A DNA stretch of 36,537 nucleotides from positions 2,002,684 through 2,039,220 of the forward strand of contig CP070833.1 of assembly GCA_020341735.1 (NCBI GenBank), read 5' to 3'. The number at the start of each line of letters is the position of its first letter. Position 1 is the first letter of the stretch. The position numbers and the translations under genes are program-made. Positions 23,306 to 32,533 of the stretch are shown in pieces. The notes beneath the pieces were generated by a model, which was given only the letters and a program-made list of their open reading frames with translations, was not told where the DNA came from and made no database searches. The stretch is from Gammaproteobacteria bacterium. GTDB taxonomy: Bacteria; Pseudomonadota; Gammaproteobacteria; Steroidobacterales; XN24.

Positions 23306-23800
23306 TCAGCAGATCCGGGTGAGTTCCAGGAAGCTATAAGCGTAGTCGTTACGCTCGTCGGCCTCGTGGCGCTCCACGGCGGTCACGGTCCAGGCGTCCT
23401 GGTCGAGCGCGGGGAAATGTGTATCGCCATCCAGGACCGCGTGCACCCGGGTCAACAGGATACGATCGGCGACCGGCAAAGTCTCGGCGTAAAGAGCCTC
23501 ACCACCGATCACCATCAACTCTTCAGCACCCTCCGCGCTACCGATCAGAATGGCCTCGCCGAGTGAGCCGACCACGCGGCAGCCTTTGGCCTCATAGCCT
23601 GGTTGCCGGCTGAGGACGATGTTGGTGCGTCCGGGAAGAGGTCGGCCGATCGACTCCCAGGTTCTTCGGCCCATCACGACAGGTTTGCCCATGGTCACTT
23701 GCTTGAAATGAGCAAGATCAGCGGGCAGTCGCCACGGCAGGTCCCCGTCCCGCCCGATGACCCCGTTCTCGGAAGCCGCCACGATGAGGGTCATCTGCAT
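23306..23800 (-). CDS. folA: Dihydrofolate reductase
   Basis: NADPH-dependent reductase regenerating tetrahydrofolate, in particular the dihydrofolate released by thymidylate synthase. The 164 residues show the standard pattern: LIVAASENGVIGRDGDLPWRLPADLAHFK with catalytic acid D28, then VVMGRRTWESIGRPLPGRTNIVLSRQ, and VIGGEALYAETLP. The ATG overlaps the thyA stop (ATGA), so the two enzymes of the thymidylate cycle are translationally coupled. It is a chromosomal-type enzyme, with no sign of a mobile dfr cassette. Confidence 0.97.
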   Translation of the reverse strand: MQMTLIVAASENGVIGRDGDLPWRLPADLAHFKQVTMGKPVVMGRRTWESIGRPLPGRTNIVLSRQPGYEAKGCRVVGSLGEAILIGSAEGAEELMVIGGEALYAETLPVADRILLTRVHAVLDGDTHFPALDQDAWTVTAVERHEADERNDYAYSFLELTRIC

Positions 23801-24633
23801 CAGACGGATACGGAGGCCTTGATGTGCGGCTCCGCCTCGTAGTCGACGATCTCGAAGTCCTCGAAGCGGTAGTCGAAGATGCTCGGCGGCCGGCGGATGA
23901 TGTTCAGTCGGGGCAACGGGCCCGGCTGGCGTGACAGCTGTGTGTCGGCCTGTTCAAGATGATTGAGATACAGATGTACGTCGCCACCAGTCCAAACGAA
24001 ATCGCCCGCCTCCAGGTCACACTGCTGGGCGATCATGTGGGTGAGCAGTGCGTATGAGGCAATATTGAATGGCACCCCGAGAAACACATCACAGCTACGC
24101 TGATAGAGCTGACAGGACAAGCGGCCATCGCCGACCCAGAACTGAAACAGGCAGTGACACGGCGCCAGCGCCATCCTGCCTGCAGCGACGTTCTCCCGGG
24201 GGCTGACGGACTCGTCCGGCAGATCCGCGGGGTTCCACGCCACAACGATGATGCGGCGTGAATCCGGGTTGCTTCGGATCTGCTCCATGACCTGGGTGAT
24301 CTGGTCGACCGAATCGCCGCCGGGGCACGGCCAGGCGCGCCACTGCCGACCGTAGACTGGGCCGAGATCGCCATCGTCGGCAGCCCACTCGTCCCATATC
24401 CGAACTCCGTGCTCCTTGAGGTAGGCAGTATTGGTATCCCCGTTCAGGAACCACAGAAGCTCGTGAACGATCGAGCGGATGTGCAGCTTCTTTGTGGTCA
24501 GCAACGGGAAGCCGGTCGACAGGTCGAAACGCATCTGATAGCCGAAAACTGATAGCGTCCCGGTGCCTGTGCGGTCATCTTTCTTCAGACCGTGGCTACG
24601 CAGATGGGAGAGGAGATCGAGATACTGTTGCAT
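23800..24633 (-). CDS. thyA: Thymidylate synthase
   Basis: Makes dTMP from dUMP with methylene-tetrahydrofolate as carbon donor and reductant. Landmarks are [46 protein letters not shown], the catalytic cysteine in [14 protein letters not shown], and [20 protein letters not shown]. The product is 277 residues against 264 in E. coli. The extra 13 residues are accounted for by one insertion ([16 protein letters not shown] region) just before the catalytic loop. It starts 3 bp after lgt and overlaps folA. Confidence 0.97.
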   Translation of the reverse strand: MQQYLDLLSHLRSHGLKKDDRTGTGTLSVFGYQMRFDLSTGFPLLTTKKLHIRSIVHELLWFLNGDTNTAYLKEHGVRIWDEWAADDGDLGPVYGRQWRAWPCPGGDSVDQITQVMEQIRSNPDSRRIIVVAWNPADLPDESVSPRENVAAGRMALAPCHCLFQFWVGDGRLSCQLYQRSCDVFLGVPFNIASYALLTHMIAQQCDLEAGDFVWTGGDVHLYLNHLEQADTQLSRQPGPLPRLNIIRRPPSIFDYRFEDFEIVDYEAEPHIKASVSV

Positions 24634-24636
24634 GTT

Positions 24637-25422
24637 TCAGGTGGCGGTTTGTGGTGACTTGCGATAAGCCATTAGGAGCAGGGTGATGCCGAGCAGGACC
24701 ATGGGCGTGGACAGGACCTGGCCCATGGTCAGCCAGCCGAAAGCGAGGTAGCCGAGGTGGGCGTCAGGGATACGGACAAACTCCACCGCGAATCGGAAGC
24801 AGCCGTAGAAAAACAGGAATGCCCCGGACACGGCCATGACGGGCGGCCGCCGGGAAGAATAAACCCACAGGATCGCGAATAGCACGAATCCTTCAAGCAT
24901 GCCCTCGTAGAGCTGAGAGGCGTGCCTCGGGACGCCATCGACTACGAAAGCCCAGGCGACGTCTGTGGGCTTACCCCAGAGTTCGCCGTTGATGAAGTTG
25001 CCCAGCCGGCCGCAGAAAAGCCCCAGCGGCGCGATCGGCGCGACGAAGTCGGTCACCTCGAAGAAGCTCTTGCCAATCTTACGCCCGTATAGCCAGACGC
25101 AGAAGACGAGACCTATGAGGCCGCCGTGAAAGGACATACCGCCCTCCCAGATACGCAGGATGGCCATTGGGTCCTTGGTCCAGGTATCCGCCCCGTAGAA
25201 CAGAATGTAACCGATTCGGGCGCCCAGGATGAGCCCCAGTGCCGCATAGAAGATCAGGTCATCGACCCACTCCAGCTTCCAGCCGAACTCGGGCCTTTTC
25301 GCCCGGCTGCGGGCGAGAATCCAGCCTATGGCAAAACCGATCAGGTACATCAGCCCGTACCAGCGGATCTTCAGCGGGCCGATCGCCAGAGCGACGGGAT
25401 CGATCTCGGGGTACGGAATCAT
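24637..25422 (-). CDS. lgt: Phosphatidylglycerol--prolipoprotein diacylglyceryl transferase
   Basis: Inner-membrane enzyme that adds diacylglycerol to the lipobox cysteine, the first step of lipoprotein maturation. ATG 25422 (MIPYPEIDPVALAIGPL) gives 261 residues and the normal N-terminus; the frame stays open to a TTG at 25464, which is less likely. Several membrane helices are seen with the family segments RWYGLMYLIGF, GGMSFHGGLIG, the signature GLFCGRLGNFINGELWGKPT, and RHASQLYEGMLEG. Lipoproteins in this window (RlpA, the OmpA-type protein) are its predicted substrates. The lgt-thyA-folA order is common in gammaproteobacteria. Confidence 0.96.
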   Translation of the reverse strand: MIPYPEIDPVALAIGPLKIRWYGLMYLIGFAIGWILARSRAKRPEFGWKLEWVDDLIFYAALGLILGARIGYILFYGADTWTKDPMAILRIWEGGMSFHGGLIGLVFCVWLYGRKIGKSFFEVTDFVAPIAPLGLFCGRLGNFINGELWGKPTDVAWAFVVDGVPRHASQLYEGMLEGFVLFAILWVYSSRRPPVMAVSGAFLFFYGCFRFAVEFVRIPDAHLGYLAFGWLTMGQVLSTPMVLLGITLLLMAYRKSPQTAT

Positions 25423-25483
25423 GGGCGCGTAGTTTAGCAGCAGCGGTCGCACTTGCGACCACAACGGCGGCAGCCGGGTTCGG

Positions 25484-26701
25484 TCATGAATCGGCCATGA
25501 CTACCCTGCAGAACAGCGCTTTGAGGTAGCGGGTCTCCGGGATGGATGGGTGCAGAGGATGATCGGCCGACTGCGCGCCGGTCTCGAGAAGCTGCACGAA
25601 GCGTCCCACGTGTCGCGCGGCTCGCTGAATGGCGCCAGTGAGATCGGACGCGGACAGATGATGAGAACAGCTGCAGCTGACCAGCCAGGCGTCCGGCTCC
25701 ATGACGCGCATCGCGAGTTCGTTGATGCGCTGATATGCCGCCAGTCCCTGGCGGAAGTCCTTCTTGCGCTTGACGAACGCTGGTGGATCAACGATCACCG
25801 TATCGAATCGACGACCCTCGTCCCGCAGCCCCCTGAGCACCTCAAAGGCATTGCCGTGCAGGGTCTCCACCGGAAGGCCGAGTCGCTGTCCCTCCTCTTT
25901 CACCCAGGCCAGCGCCTGGGCCGATGCGTCCACGAAGGCAGACTGCCCGCCGCGCGCTGCGACCCCGAGGCCCCAGGCGCCGGTGTAGCAGAATGTGTCC
26001 AGAGTCTTGCCGGATGGATAGCGGGCCAAGCGCAGCCGATTGTCGCGCTGGTCGAAGAACCAGCCGGTCTTTTGCCCGGCGTGTAATGGCGCCATGAACT
26101 CCATGGATGCTTCACGAACCGGAACTCGCTCCGGCACCTCTCCACAGGCGACCTCCACGTAACGCTCCAGGCTCTCCATGTCTCTAGCACCGCTGTCATT
26201 GCGCCACAGGATGCCGGCGGGCTCGAGCAGCGCATTGACCGCATCGACGACCTCGCCCTTGAGACGTTCGATGGCCGCGGTACTCGCCTGCAGCACCACG
26301 TAATCACCAAACCGATCCGCTACCAGGCCAGGCAAACCATCCGACTCGCCGAACAACAGGCGGTAACACTTCTCGGGATAAAGCTGATCACGCAGCTTAA
26401 GCGCCACATTCAGCCGATGCTTGATCAGACCTCGGTCTGGCCGGCGACCCGGGTCGCGGCTCAGGATCCTGGCGGCGATCAGGCTGTGGGGATTGACGCC
26501 GGCATAACCCAGAAACTGGCCGCGGTCAGAGACCAGGCTAACAAGATCCCCTGGTCGGAAAGCCTTTATCGGCGTTTGCGCGCTGTCGATCTCGTTACTG
26601 TAGACCCACAGGTGCCCCGCCCGTATCCGGCGATCTTCTCGGGCTTTGAGTTTGAGTTCCGGGAGGCCGGTGGGAGCTTGCACGGCATATCCTGCGGCCA
26701 C
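25484..26701 (-). CDS. rlmI: Class I SAM-dependent rRNA methyltransferase, RlmI-like
   Basis: Predicted 23S rRNA cytosine-C5 methyltransferase of the RlmI/RlmK family. A PUA-like N-terminal domain (about 14-85; LKLKAREDRRIRAGHLWVYSNEI) is followed by the EEHUD-type linker and a Rossmann methyltransferase domain. The methyltransferase domain shows GWFFDQRDNR, LDTFCYTGAWGL (SAM motif I), VIVDPPAFVK, and the cysteine-rich SCSCSHHL holding the probable catalytic Cys. GTG 26701 gives 405 residues. GTG 26683 has AGGA 6 nt upstream and fits the predicted promoter better, so it may be the real start. RlmI versus another rRNA target cannot be decided here. Confidence 0.88.
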   Translation of the reverse strand: MAAGYAVQAPTGLPELKLKAREDRRIRAGHLWVYSNEIDSAQTPIKAFRPGDLVSLVSDRGQFLGYAGVNPHSLIAARILSRDPGRRPDRGLIKHRLNVALKLRDQLYPEKCYRLLFGESDGLPGLVADRFGDYVVLQASTAAIERLKGEVVDAVNALLEPAGILWRNDSGARDMESLERYVEVACGEVPERVPVREASMEFMAPLHAGQKTGWFFDQRDNRLRLARYPSGKTLDTFCYTGAWGLGVAARGGQSAFVDASAQALAWVKEEGQRLGLPVETLHGNAFEVLRGLRDEGRRFDTVIVDPPAFVKRKKDFRQGLAAYQRINELAMRVMEPDAWLVSCSCSHHLSASDLTGAIQRAARHVGRFVQLLETGAQSADHPLHPSIPETRYLKALFCRVVMADS

Positions 26702-26712
26702 TCGGGCCTTGA

Positions 26713-26742
26713 GTTATATTGCCCAAGTTTACTCTTAAACAA
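26713..26742 (-). promoter_or_regulatory. Sigma-70-like promoter for the rlmI-lgt-thyA-folA unit
   Basis: On the minus strand TTGTTT (26737-26742) and TATAAC (26713-26718) are separated by 18 bp, the best promoter match in the window. Transcription would begin near 26706. That leaves only about 5 nt before GTG 26701 but about 23 nt before GTG 26683, favouring the latter as start codon. The 58-bp gap must also serve the divergent gene at 26760, for which no clear promoter or Shine-Dalgarno is visible. Confidence 0.5.
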
Positions 26743-26759
26743 CCTCTCTCCGAGTCCCC

Positions 26760-28832
26760 ATGAGCAATCCTGAAAATCGCCTCGATGGCGAAACGAGTCC
26801 CTATCTCCTCCAGCACGCGGATAATCCGGTCAACTGGCACCCGTGGGGCAATGAGGCACTCGAACTGGCGCGACGGGAGGACAAACCGATCTTGCTGTCG
26901 ATCGGATATTCTGCCTGCCACTGGTGTCACGTAATGGCTCACGAGTCATTCGAGAATGCCGACACCGCGGCGGTCATGAACAAGTGGTTCGTGAACATCA
27001 AGGTCGACCGGGAAGAGCGACCGGATCTCGATAAGATCTACCAACTTGCTCACCAGATGCTCGTGCAGCGCCCAGGCGGCTGGCCGCTGACAATGTTCCT
27101 GACACCGGACGAACTCATGCCTTTTTTTGGAGGCACATATTTTCCAAGGGAAGCGCGGCACGGGATGCCCGCATTCACGGACATCCTGGGCAGGGTGGCC
27201 GAATACTTTCGCGACAACAGGGATGAAGTCCGGCGTCAGGGCGACGCCGTTCGAGAAGTCTTCGAACAGGTCAGCAGAATCGAGCCGGCCGGCACAGAAG
27301 GGCTCGACGCACAGCTGCTGCAGCGGGCCCGGCCGGGTCTGGAGGACAGTTTCGAGCCCCGATTCGGCGGTTTTGGCCGGGCGCCGAAATTTCCTCATCC
27401 GACCAGTATCGAGCGCCTCCTGCGCCACTGGCGATCGACATCGTCTTCCGACGATCCGGACCTGCAGGCTCTTTACATGGTCACATTCACGCTGCAGCGC
27501 ATGGCACTCGGGGGCCTGTACGACCAACTCGGCGGCGGCTTCTGCCGCTACTCGGTCGACGATTTCTGGATGATCCCCCATTTCGAGAAAATGCTGTACG
27601 ACAACGGCCCCCTGCTGGCGCTCTACGGGCAGTGTTGGGCGGTCACCAACGAGCCTCTGTTCGGTCGGACCGCGTCCGAGACCGCCGACTGGGTCATGCG
27701 CGAGATGCAATCTCCAGATGGTGGGTACTACTCCACTCTGGACGCCGACTCCGAAGGCGAAGAGGGCCGCTTCTACGCCTGGGACCGCAACGAAGTGCGC
27801 CGTGCCCTCCCGGACGAGCAGTATGAGCCCTTCGCCAGAGTCTTCGGCCTCGACCGCGACCCGAATTTCGAGGGCCGCTGGCATCTTCATACCTTTCGAT
27901 CATCGGAGGAAGTGGGTAAGGAGCTCGGCCTCGAGCCGGACGTCATGGCGCGGCGCATCGACGCTGCCCGGATGGAGCTGCTTGCGATACGCGAGCGGCG
28001 CATCAGGCCGGGCCGGGACGAAAAGATACTCGCTGCCTGGAACGGGCTGATGGTCCGCGGCATGGCGATCGCAGCCCGACACCTGCAGCGCCCTGAGCTG
28101 GCGGAGTCCGCGGCCCGTGCCATCGAATTTACCCGCAAGCACCTGTGGGTCGACGGACGTCTTTTCGCCTGCTGGAAGGACGGCCGGGCCCGTTTCCCGG
28201 CCTATCTGGACGACCACGCCTTCATGCTTGACGGAATCCTGGAGCTTCTCCAGCAGCGTTGGGACATGGACTGGCTGAATTTCGCCCGGGACCTGGCCGA
28301 ACTGCTGCTGGACCAGTTCATGGACGCGGACCAGGGTGGGTTCTTCTTCACCGCTGAAGACCACGAAAACCTGATTCATCGACCTCGACCACTGGCGGAC
28401 GAAGCCACGCCGGCTGGTAACGGCATCGCTGCCTTCGCTCTGGCACGACTCGGCTATCTATTGGGCGAGAATCGATACCTCGCTGCCGCTGAGCGGACGC
28501 TGAAAATGGCCACGGGCGCCCTGCAGCAGATGCCTCATGCTCATTGCGCGCTCCTCAATGCGCTCGAGGAGTACATCGACCCCCCCGAAATCGTGATCAT
28601 TCGTGGCGATCGTCAGGTTATCCGCGAGTGGCAGGTTGCCGCATCGCTGGTCTACGCACCAAAAAGACTGGTATTTGCAATCGCCTCCGATGAGCAAGAC
28701 CTGCCGGCGTTCATGGCGGCCAAGACCGCCGGCGAAAAACCGCTCGCCTATGTCTGCCGCGGGTCGACCTGCTCGCCGCCCATCACATCCTTGTCCGTGC
28801 TCACGGCTGAGTTGCGTGAGTCCTCCGCCTGA
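26760..28832 (+). CDS. YyaL/DUF255 family thioredoxin-domain protein (SPATA20-like)
   Basis: Large 690-residue cytosolic protein of the YyaL family. The N-terminal thioredoxin-like DUF255 domain (about 5-165) begins [24 protein letters not shown] and holds the redox-type motif C53-H-W-C56 in [16 protein letters not shown] long alpha/alpha-barrel region related to N-acylglucosamine 2-epimerase-type folds follows, with [37 protein letters not shown] and [17 protein letters not shown]. The C-terminal [13 protein letters not shown] is also conserved. No enzymatic role is settled for the family. It stands alone on the plus strand, and its last 85 bp overlap the end of the converging YpsA-like gene. 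Confidence 0.92.
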   Translation: MSNPENRLDGETSPYLLQHADNPVNWHPWGNEALELARREDKPILLSIGYSACHWCHVMAHESFENADTAAVMNKWFVNIKVDREERPDLDKIYQLAHQMLVQRPGGWPLTMFLTPDELMPFFGGTYFPREARHGMPAFTDILGRVAEYFRDNRDEVRRQGDAVREVFEQVSRIEPAGTEGLDAQLLQRARPGLEDSFEPRFGGFGRAPKFPHPTSIERLLRHWRSTSSSDDPDLQALYMVTFTLQRMALGGLYDQLGGGFCRYSVDDFWMIPHFEKMLYDNGPLLALYGQCWAVTNEPLFGRTASETADWVMREMQSPDGGYYSTLDADSEGEEGRFYAWDRNEVRRALPDEQYEPFARVFGLDRDPNFEGRWHLHTFRSSEEVGKELGLEPDVMARRIDAARMELLAIRERRIRPGRDEKILAAWNGLMVRGMAIAARHLQRPELAESAARAIEFTRKHLWVDGRLFACWKDGRARFPAYLDDHAFMLDGILELLQQRWDMDWLNFARDLAELLLDQFMDADQGGFFFTAEDHENLIHRPRPLADEATPAGNGIAAFALARLGYLLGENRYLAAAERTLKMATGALQQMPHAHCALLNALEEYIDPPEIVIIRGDRQVIREWQVAASLVYAPKRLVFAIASDEQDLPAFMAAKTAGEKPLAYVCRGSTCSPPITSLSVLTAELRESSA

Positions 28833-29296
28833 ACGAGAGCGATCAGAGCGCCGAGGACCTGCCGGGCATAACCCTGGCCATCGGGCCAACCGCTGGCGCG
28901 GGGTCCCGCCACGTTGAGCGTCCGGACGTTGCTGTCCCGGGCAAATTCAAACGCAGCCTGCGCGGCCTGATCCACGGTCAGCGCCTCAGCCCTCAGCACC
29001 AGGCAGGGGCGATCTGTTTCGCGGCAGAGATCTCGGGTCAGTCGGGTACCGCCAGTCGGCGGGCCGCTGGAGATGATCAGCGTTGCGTCGCTGTCGACGA
29101 CGTTGCGACGAGTGCGTGCCGGGTAGTCGGAGACCGGCATCTCGATGAGTGGGTAACGATTCGGGATCGTCCCGTCCTCGGCGCGGCGCCCTGCCGGACA
29201 CCAGCCGCCGCATGGCAAGCCCTGGGCAAGAGCCGCATCGAGAGCGCCCCGATCGACGCCAGTCTGACCACCGCTGACAATACGGCGAAGTCTCAC
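28748..29296 (-). CDS. YpsA/SLOG-type putative molybdenum-carrier-like protein
   Basis: 182-residue Rossmannoid protein of the 'putative molybdenum carrier' / YpsA-SLOG group. The sequence shows [39 protein letters not shown] and [23 protein letters not shown], all family marks. Related proteins bind nucleotide- or nucleoside-derived ligands; the molybdenum link comes from a structural study of a family member and no function is established here. The start is GTG overlapping the thioesterase stop (GTGA). The last ~28 codons form a non-conserved tail and run antisense into the conserved C-terminus of the YyaL-type gene. It is the last gene of the long minus-strand series. Confidence 0.85.
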   Translation of the reverse strand: MRLRRIVSGGQTGVDRGALDAALAQGLPCGGWCPAGRRAEDGTIPNRYPLIEMPVSDYPARTRRNVVDSDATLIISSGPPTGGTRLTRDLCRETDRPCLVLRAEALTVDQAAQAAFEFARDSNVRTLNVAGPRASGWPDGQGYARQVLGALIALVQAEDSRNSAVSTDKDVMGGEQVDPRQT

Positions 29297-29700
29297 GGCC
29301 GGACGTAGGTAGCGGTGGCCTGGGCGACCAGTCGGTCCTCACCCTCCGAGCGGAGTCGCACTTCACCGACGACCAGCCGGCGGCCGAGCTGCAGAATCTC
29401 GGCATCGGCCAATATATCGCTGGGTCCGGGACGCCTCAGAAAAGCAATATTGAAGCTGCTGGTCACCGAGTCGCCGGCGTCGCCATGGACTGCCAGCAAG
29501 GCAGCATAAACGGCCGCGTCGGCCAGCATCATCATGCTCGGGCCGGAGACCGTCCCCCCCGGGCGGAGCTGGCGCTCGCCGATCCGCATTCGGAGACGGG
29601 CGCGGCCCGGCCGCACCGAGTCAAGACTCATCATCTTACGATAGTTGGGAAAGTGAGCCTCGAACCAGGCTTCGATCTGCTCGTGGGTCATTCCAGACAT
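29293..29700 (-). CDS. PaaI-family hotdog thioesterase
   Basis: 135-residue single hotdog domain of the PaaI/YbgC-like acyl-CoA thioesterase group. The central helix region GGTVSGPSMMMLADAAVYAALL holds the typical active-site segment (HG-type position followed by an acidic residue, here D61). SVTSSFNIAFLRRPGPSDILADAEI and ATYVRP match the following strands. Members hydrolyse aromatic or medium-chain acyl-CoA esters; the substrate cannot be told. It follows the protease gene by 13 bp and overlaps the YpsA-like gene by 4 bp. Confidence 0.87.
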   Translation of the reverse strand: MSGMTHEQIEAWFEAHFPNYRKMMSLDSVRPGRARLRMRIGERQLRPGGTVSGPSMMMLADAAVYAALLAVHGDAGDSVTSSFNIAFLRRPGPSDILADAEILQLGRRLVVGEVRLRSEGEDRLVAQATATYVRP

Positions 29701-29713
29701 GGATCGCGCTCGA

Positions 29714-32533
29714 TCAGCAGGGTGAGTCGATATCCCGGCGGGACCAGCCGCCGCCGTTCCTGATCAGTTCATAGGCCGGCCAGTAGCGATTATCCAGTTT
29801 GAGAGTGATGACTTCGACACCCCGGTTCCAATTGACGGTCTTCAGCCTGACGGCATCCCTGTCACCTCGTCCACGGACGGCGGCGACGAAAGCATCCAGA
29901 TCGGGGGTCGGTATGCCATCCACCTCGACGATCCGCCGGCCCGCGTACAGGCCATAACGGGTCGCCGGCGATCCATAACCAAAATAGGCAACATAGACGC
30001 CCGATGGCTCTATGCCACGCTGTGCCGCCATGGCGCGATGAGGCGCGTGCAGCATCGCGCCCGCCCACACCAGCAGGCGATCAAGATCTCTGCCGTCCAG
30101 CGCGACCGTGCCCATGCGCAGGCTGAGTTCACTGCCGTCCCGCCAGATCACGAGTTCTACCTCTGGGCGCTGCGAGCCGCTTTCGACCTCGCGGAAATTG
30201 GTGACGACCTCGCCGTCAATAGCCAGCAGCAGATCGCCCGGCTTGAGCGCCTCCGCCGCGGGCGTACCGGCGGTAACACGTACGACCTGAAGAGCCTGCC
30301 GCCGCCGCGGGTCATCACCCTCGAGGCGTTCGATCCATCCTGGGGTCAGACCCAGTCCTCGGGCGCTGGAGAGCGGCAGGCGGGCGAATTCGGCCTCCAG
30401 CGACCGGATGGGCGCGCCTTCCTGCACATGCGAAACCGTCTCGGCGACGATGTCTGCAGGCACTCCCTTGTTGACCTGAGTCAGTTCTTGCCCCGAGTGA
30501 TAGGCGAAACTGGACCATAGTGACAACACCCGCCCATCCTTGTCGGCCAGCACACCGTCGAAGTCCGTGGGCGCATTGACGAGCGTGATGGTCTCCAGAT
30601 TGGTGTCCCGGAAGCGCAGCGTCCGGGACAACGGGAAAGCCACGGGATCGATCGACGCGATCTCTGTCGACTGGGCGACGAGACTGTGGTCACCCTTGAG
30701 TCCTACAACCCATAGACGATCGCCGGGCGATACCTGGCTGAGGTTGAATTCGACGTCCTTGACCGGCGTCTCGCCCACCAGGGACGGGTCGTACCCGACG
30801 ACAGCCAGGTTGTGAAGCGGATGGATCCATTCGACGCGCCCAGGCACCTCCAGCGATCCCGCGAAGGTGATCCGTACGTCGCCGAGCGAGATCGGCACCG
30901 TGTTGCGGTCCACCACGACCAGGCCCCTGTCCGCATCGACCACGACGCCGGTCCCGTGGTAGTGGCGCTCGGAGACGCCGGCCACGGGATACGGCATATC
31001 GAAGTTGACCATGACCAGGGACGCGGCCAGGCGGTTGCGGCGTGGATCCGTGTAGCTGATAAAGTCAGTAGACGCCGGTGACGGCGGCGGTGCGACACCG
31101 ACGTCGGGCAATGGTTCACATGGCCAGACGCCCAGAGCATCGTCCCTGCGGCACCGTTGGGCCGGATACCAGCGCCTGTCCATCCGCACGGTCCTCAGCC
31201 GACTCCCCTGGGGCTCGTCGAAAGTGTGATATCGGATCGTGAAGCGTTCCCCGTCCATAAGCGCCGAAATGATCGACTGGAACTTGTCCAGTTCGCCCAC
31301 CGGAGATCCGTCGATCTCACTGATGACAGAAGCCCGGGGTATCGCGGAACGCCCAAACACGTAACCCGGGTTGGCAACGTAGATGCCTCTGGGAGGCACA
31401 TTGAGGTGCCGCGCCTGCTGATACGAAAGCTGGTGTGTTATTGCATCGCCGAATTCCAGATATTCGCCCGGAGTGATGGAGTGGAGATCCTCGGGTGTGA
31501 CTTCGACGACCAGCATCTGTCCGCCACGCTGCAGTTCCAGCGTCATTGGGGCGCCGATATGACTGTCCATCTCGTCCTCGAGGGCGACGAATCCGGTCAG
31601 CATCTCGTCGTTGACCTTGACCAGTATGTCGCCGGGTTCCAGCTTGTCCACGACGGGCGCGCCGGGGACGACCTGCTCGACAACAAGCATGCCGGTCGCG
31701 TCCGGAAAGCGTTTGCGGATAGCCGCCTCGATTTGCTCCGGCAAGCCCAGCCGGCGCAGCTCGTCATAGGGTTGATGGACAAATTCAGTCATCAGGGTCC
31801 CGCGCGGGACCGGCTGGTTTCGGCGCACAAGTTCGACCGCCCGCTTGACGCGGTCGAGAGGCAGAAAGAAGCTCGACGCAGCCTGGGTGTTGGCGCCCGC
31901 GTTTAGCGCCACGACCTCTCCCTCGATATTGATGACCGGCGAACCGGAGGAGCCACCGGAGGTCCCGGACGCGGCCTGATAGTAGAACGTGTTGAAATCG
32001 TTGTAGTTTCCGCGACCATAGTCCGGCGCATGCCGATCGAGTCGGGCGAGTGTGCCAGCGAGGATCGACAATTGCTCGCCGGCATCATTGCCGACGACAC
32101 GAATCTCGCGGCCGAGCTCGGCGCCTGCCGGATTCAACGGCAGCTCCGCGGGTTTGATAAACCTCAGTCTGGACGGGTCGTAACGATAGATCCCGAAGTC
32201 GTGAACCGGATCCCGATAGATCGGGTATACGGGTACTTCTTCGTGATTGATGAATATCGCCTCAGCCATCACCGGACCCGGCGTCACGACGTGCCGGTTG
32301 GTCAGGAGCAACCCGCGCTCGGCGTCAACTACAAAACCGGTGGCCTGGGTCGATTGGTTCCAGTTGGTATCGAACGCACGTGTGCCATCCACCTGGATCG
32401 ACACCACGCCGGTCGATATCCGCTCGAGCGTCTCCCGCCAGCGGTCTTCCTCGGCTGCCACAACAGTGGCCGAGATCAGCACGCCAAGCACGAGGGCAAG
32501 GCTCAACAGTTTTTGTCTGCGAAGTGTCACCAC
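29714..32533 (-). CDS. Tandem HtrA-like serine protease with PDZ domains, DEG7/Nma111-like
   Basis: 939-residue predicted periplasmic protease (signal peptide ending near VVAA-E). The N-terminal trypsin-like half (about 30-235) has an intact triad: H81 in TNRHVV, D112 in DPVHDFGIYRYDP and S196 in GGSSGSPV. PDZ-like domains follow at about 265-350 and 380-455. A second protease-like half (about 500-700) is degenerate: the aligned triad positions are N544 (VVVDRNTV), N575 (HPLHNLAVVGYDP) and about F658 (TDFDGVLAD). Two more PDZ-like domains lie at about 748-810 and 843-910. Ordinary HtrA/DegP (about 450-500) has one protease domain. This layout and many segments match plant DEG7 and yeast Nma111. 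The start is GTG at 32533 or the in-frame GTG at 32530, which overlaps the kinase stop. Substrates unknown. Confidence 0.88.
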   Translation of the reverse strand: MVTLRRQKLLSLALVLGVLISATVVAAEEDRWRETLERISTGVVSIQVDGTRAFDTNWNQSTQATGFVVDAERGLLLTNRHVVTPGPVMAEAIFINHEEVPVYPIYRDPVHDFGIYRYDPSRLRFIKPAELPLNPAGAELGREIRVVGNDAGEQLSILAGTLARLDRHAPDYGRGNYNDFNTFYYQAASGTSGGSSGSPVINIEGEVVALNAGANTQAASSFFLPLDRVKRAVELVRRNQPVPRGTLMTEFVHQPYDELRRLGLPEQIEAAIRKRFPDATGMLVVEQVVPGAPVVDKLEPGDILVKVNDEMLTGFVALEDEMDSHIGAPMTLELQRGGQMLVVEVTPEDLHSITPGEYLEFGDAITHQLSYQQARHLNVPPRGIYVANPGYVFGRSAIPRASVISEIDGSPVGELDKFQSIISALMDGERFTIRYHTFDEPQGSRLRTVRMDRRWYPAQRCRRDDALGVWPCEPLPDVGVAPPPSPASTDFISYTDPRRNRLAASLVMVNFDMPYPVAGVSERHYHGTGVVVDADRGLVVVDRNTVPISLGDVRITFAGSLEVPGRVEWIHPLHNLAVVGYDPSLVGETPVKDVEFNLSQVSPGDRLWVVGLKGDHSLVAQSTEIASIDPVAFPLSRTLRFRDTNLETITLVNAPTDFDGVLADKDGRVLSLWSSFAYHSGQELTQVNKGVPADIVAETVSHVQEGAPIRSLEAEFARLPLSSARGLGLTPGWIERLEGDDPRRRQALQVVRVTAGTPAAEALKPGDLLLAIDGEVVTNFREVESGSQRPEVELVIWRDGSELSLRMGTVALDGRDLDRLLVWAGAMLHAPHRAMAAQRGIEPSGVYVAYFGYGSPATRYGLYAGRRIVEVDGIPTPDLDAFVAAVRGRGDRDAVRLKTVNWNRGVEVITLKLDNRYWPAYELIRNGGGWSRRDIDSPC

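Noticed and set aside
26946..27890. Minus-strand open frame (314 codons) opposite the YyaL-type gene
   Set aside because: Shadow frame; the plus strand carries the conserved DUF255 motifs across the same bases.
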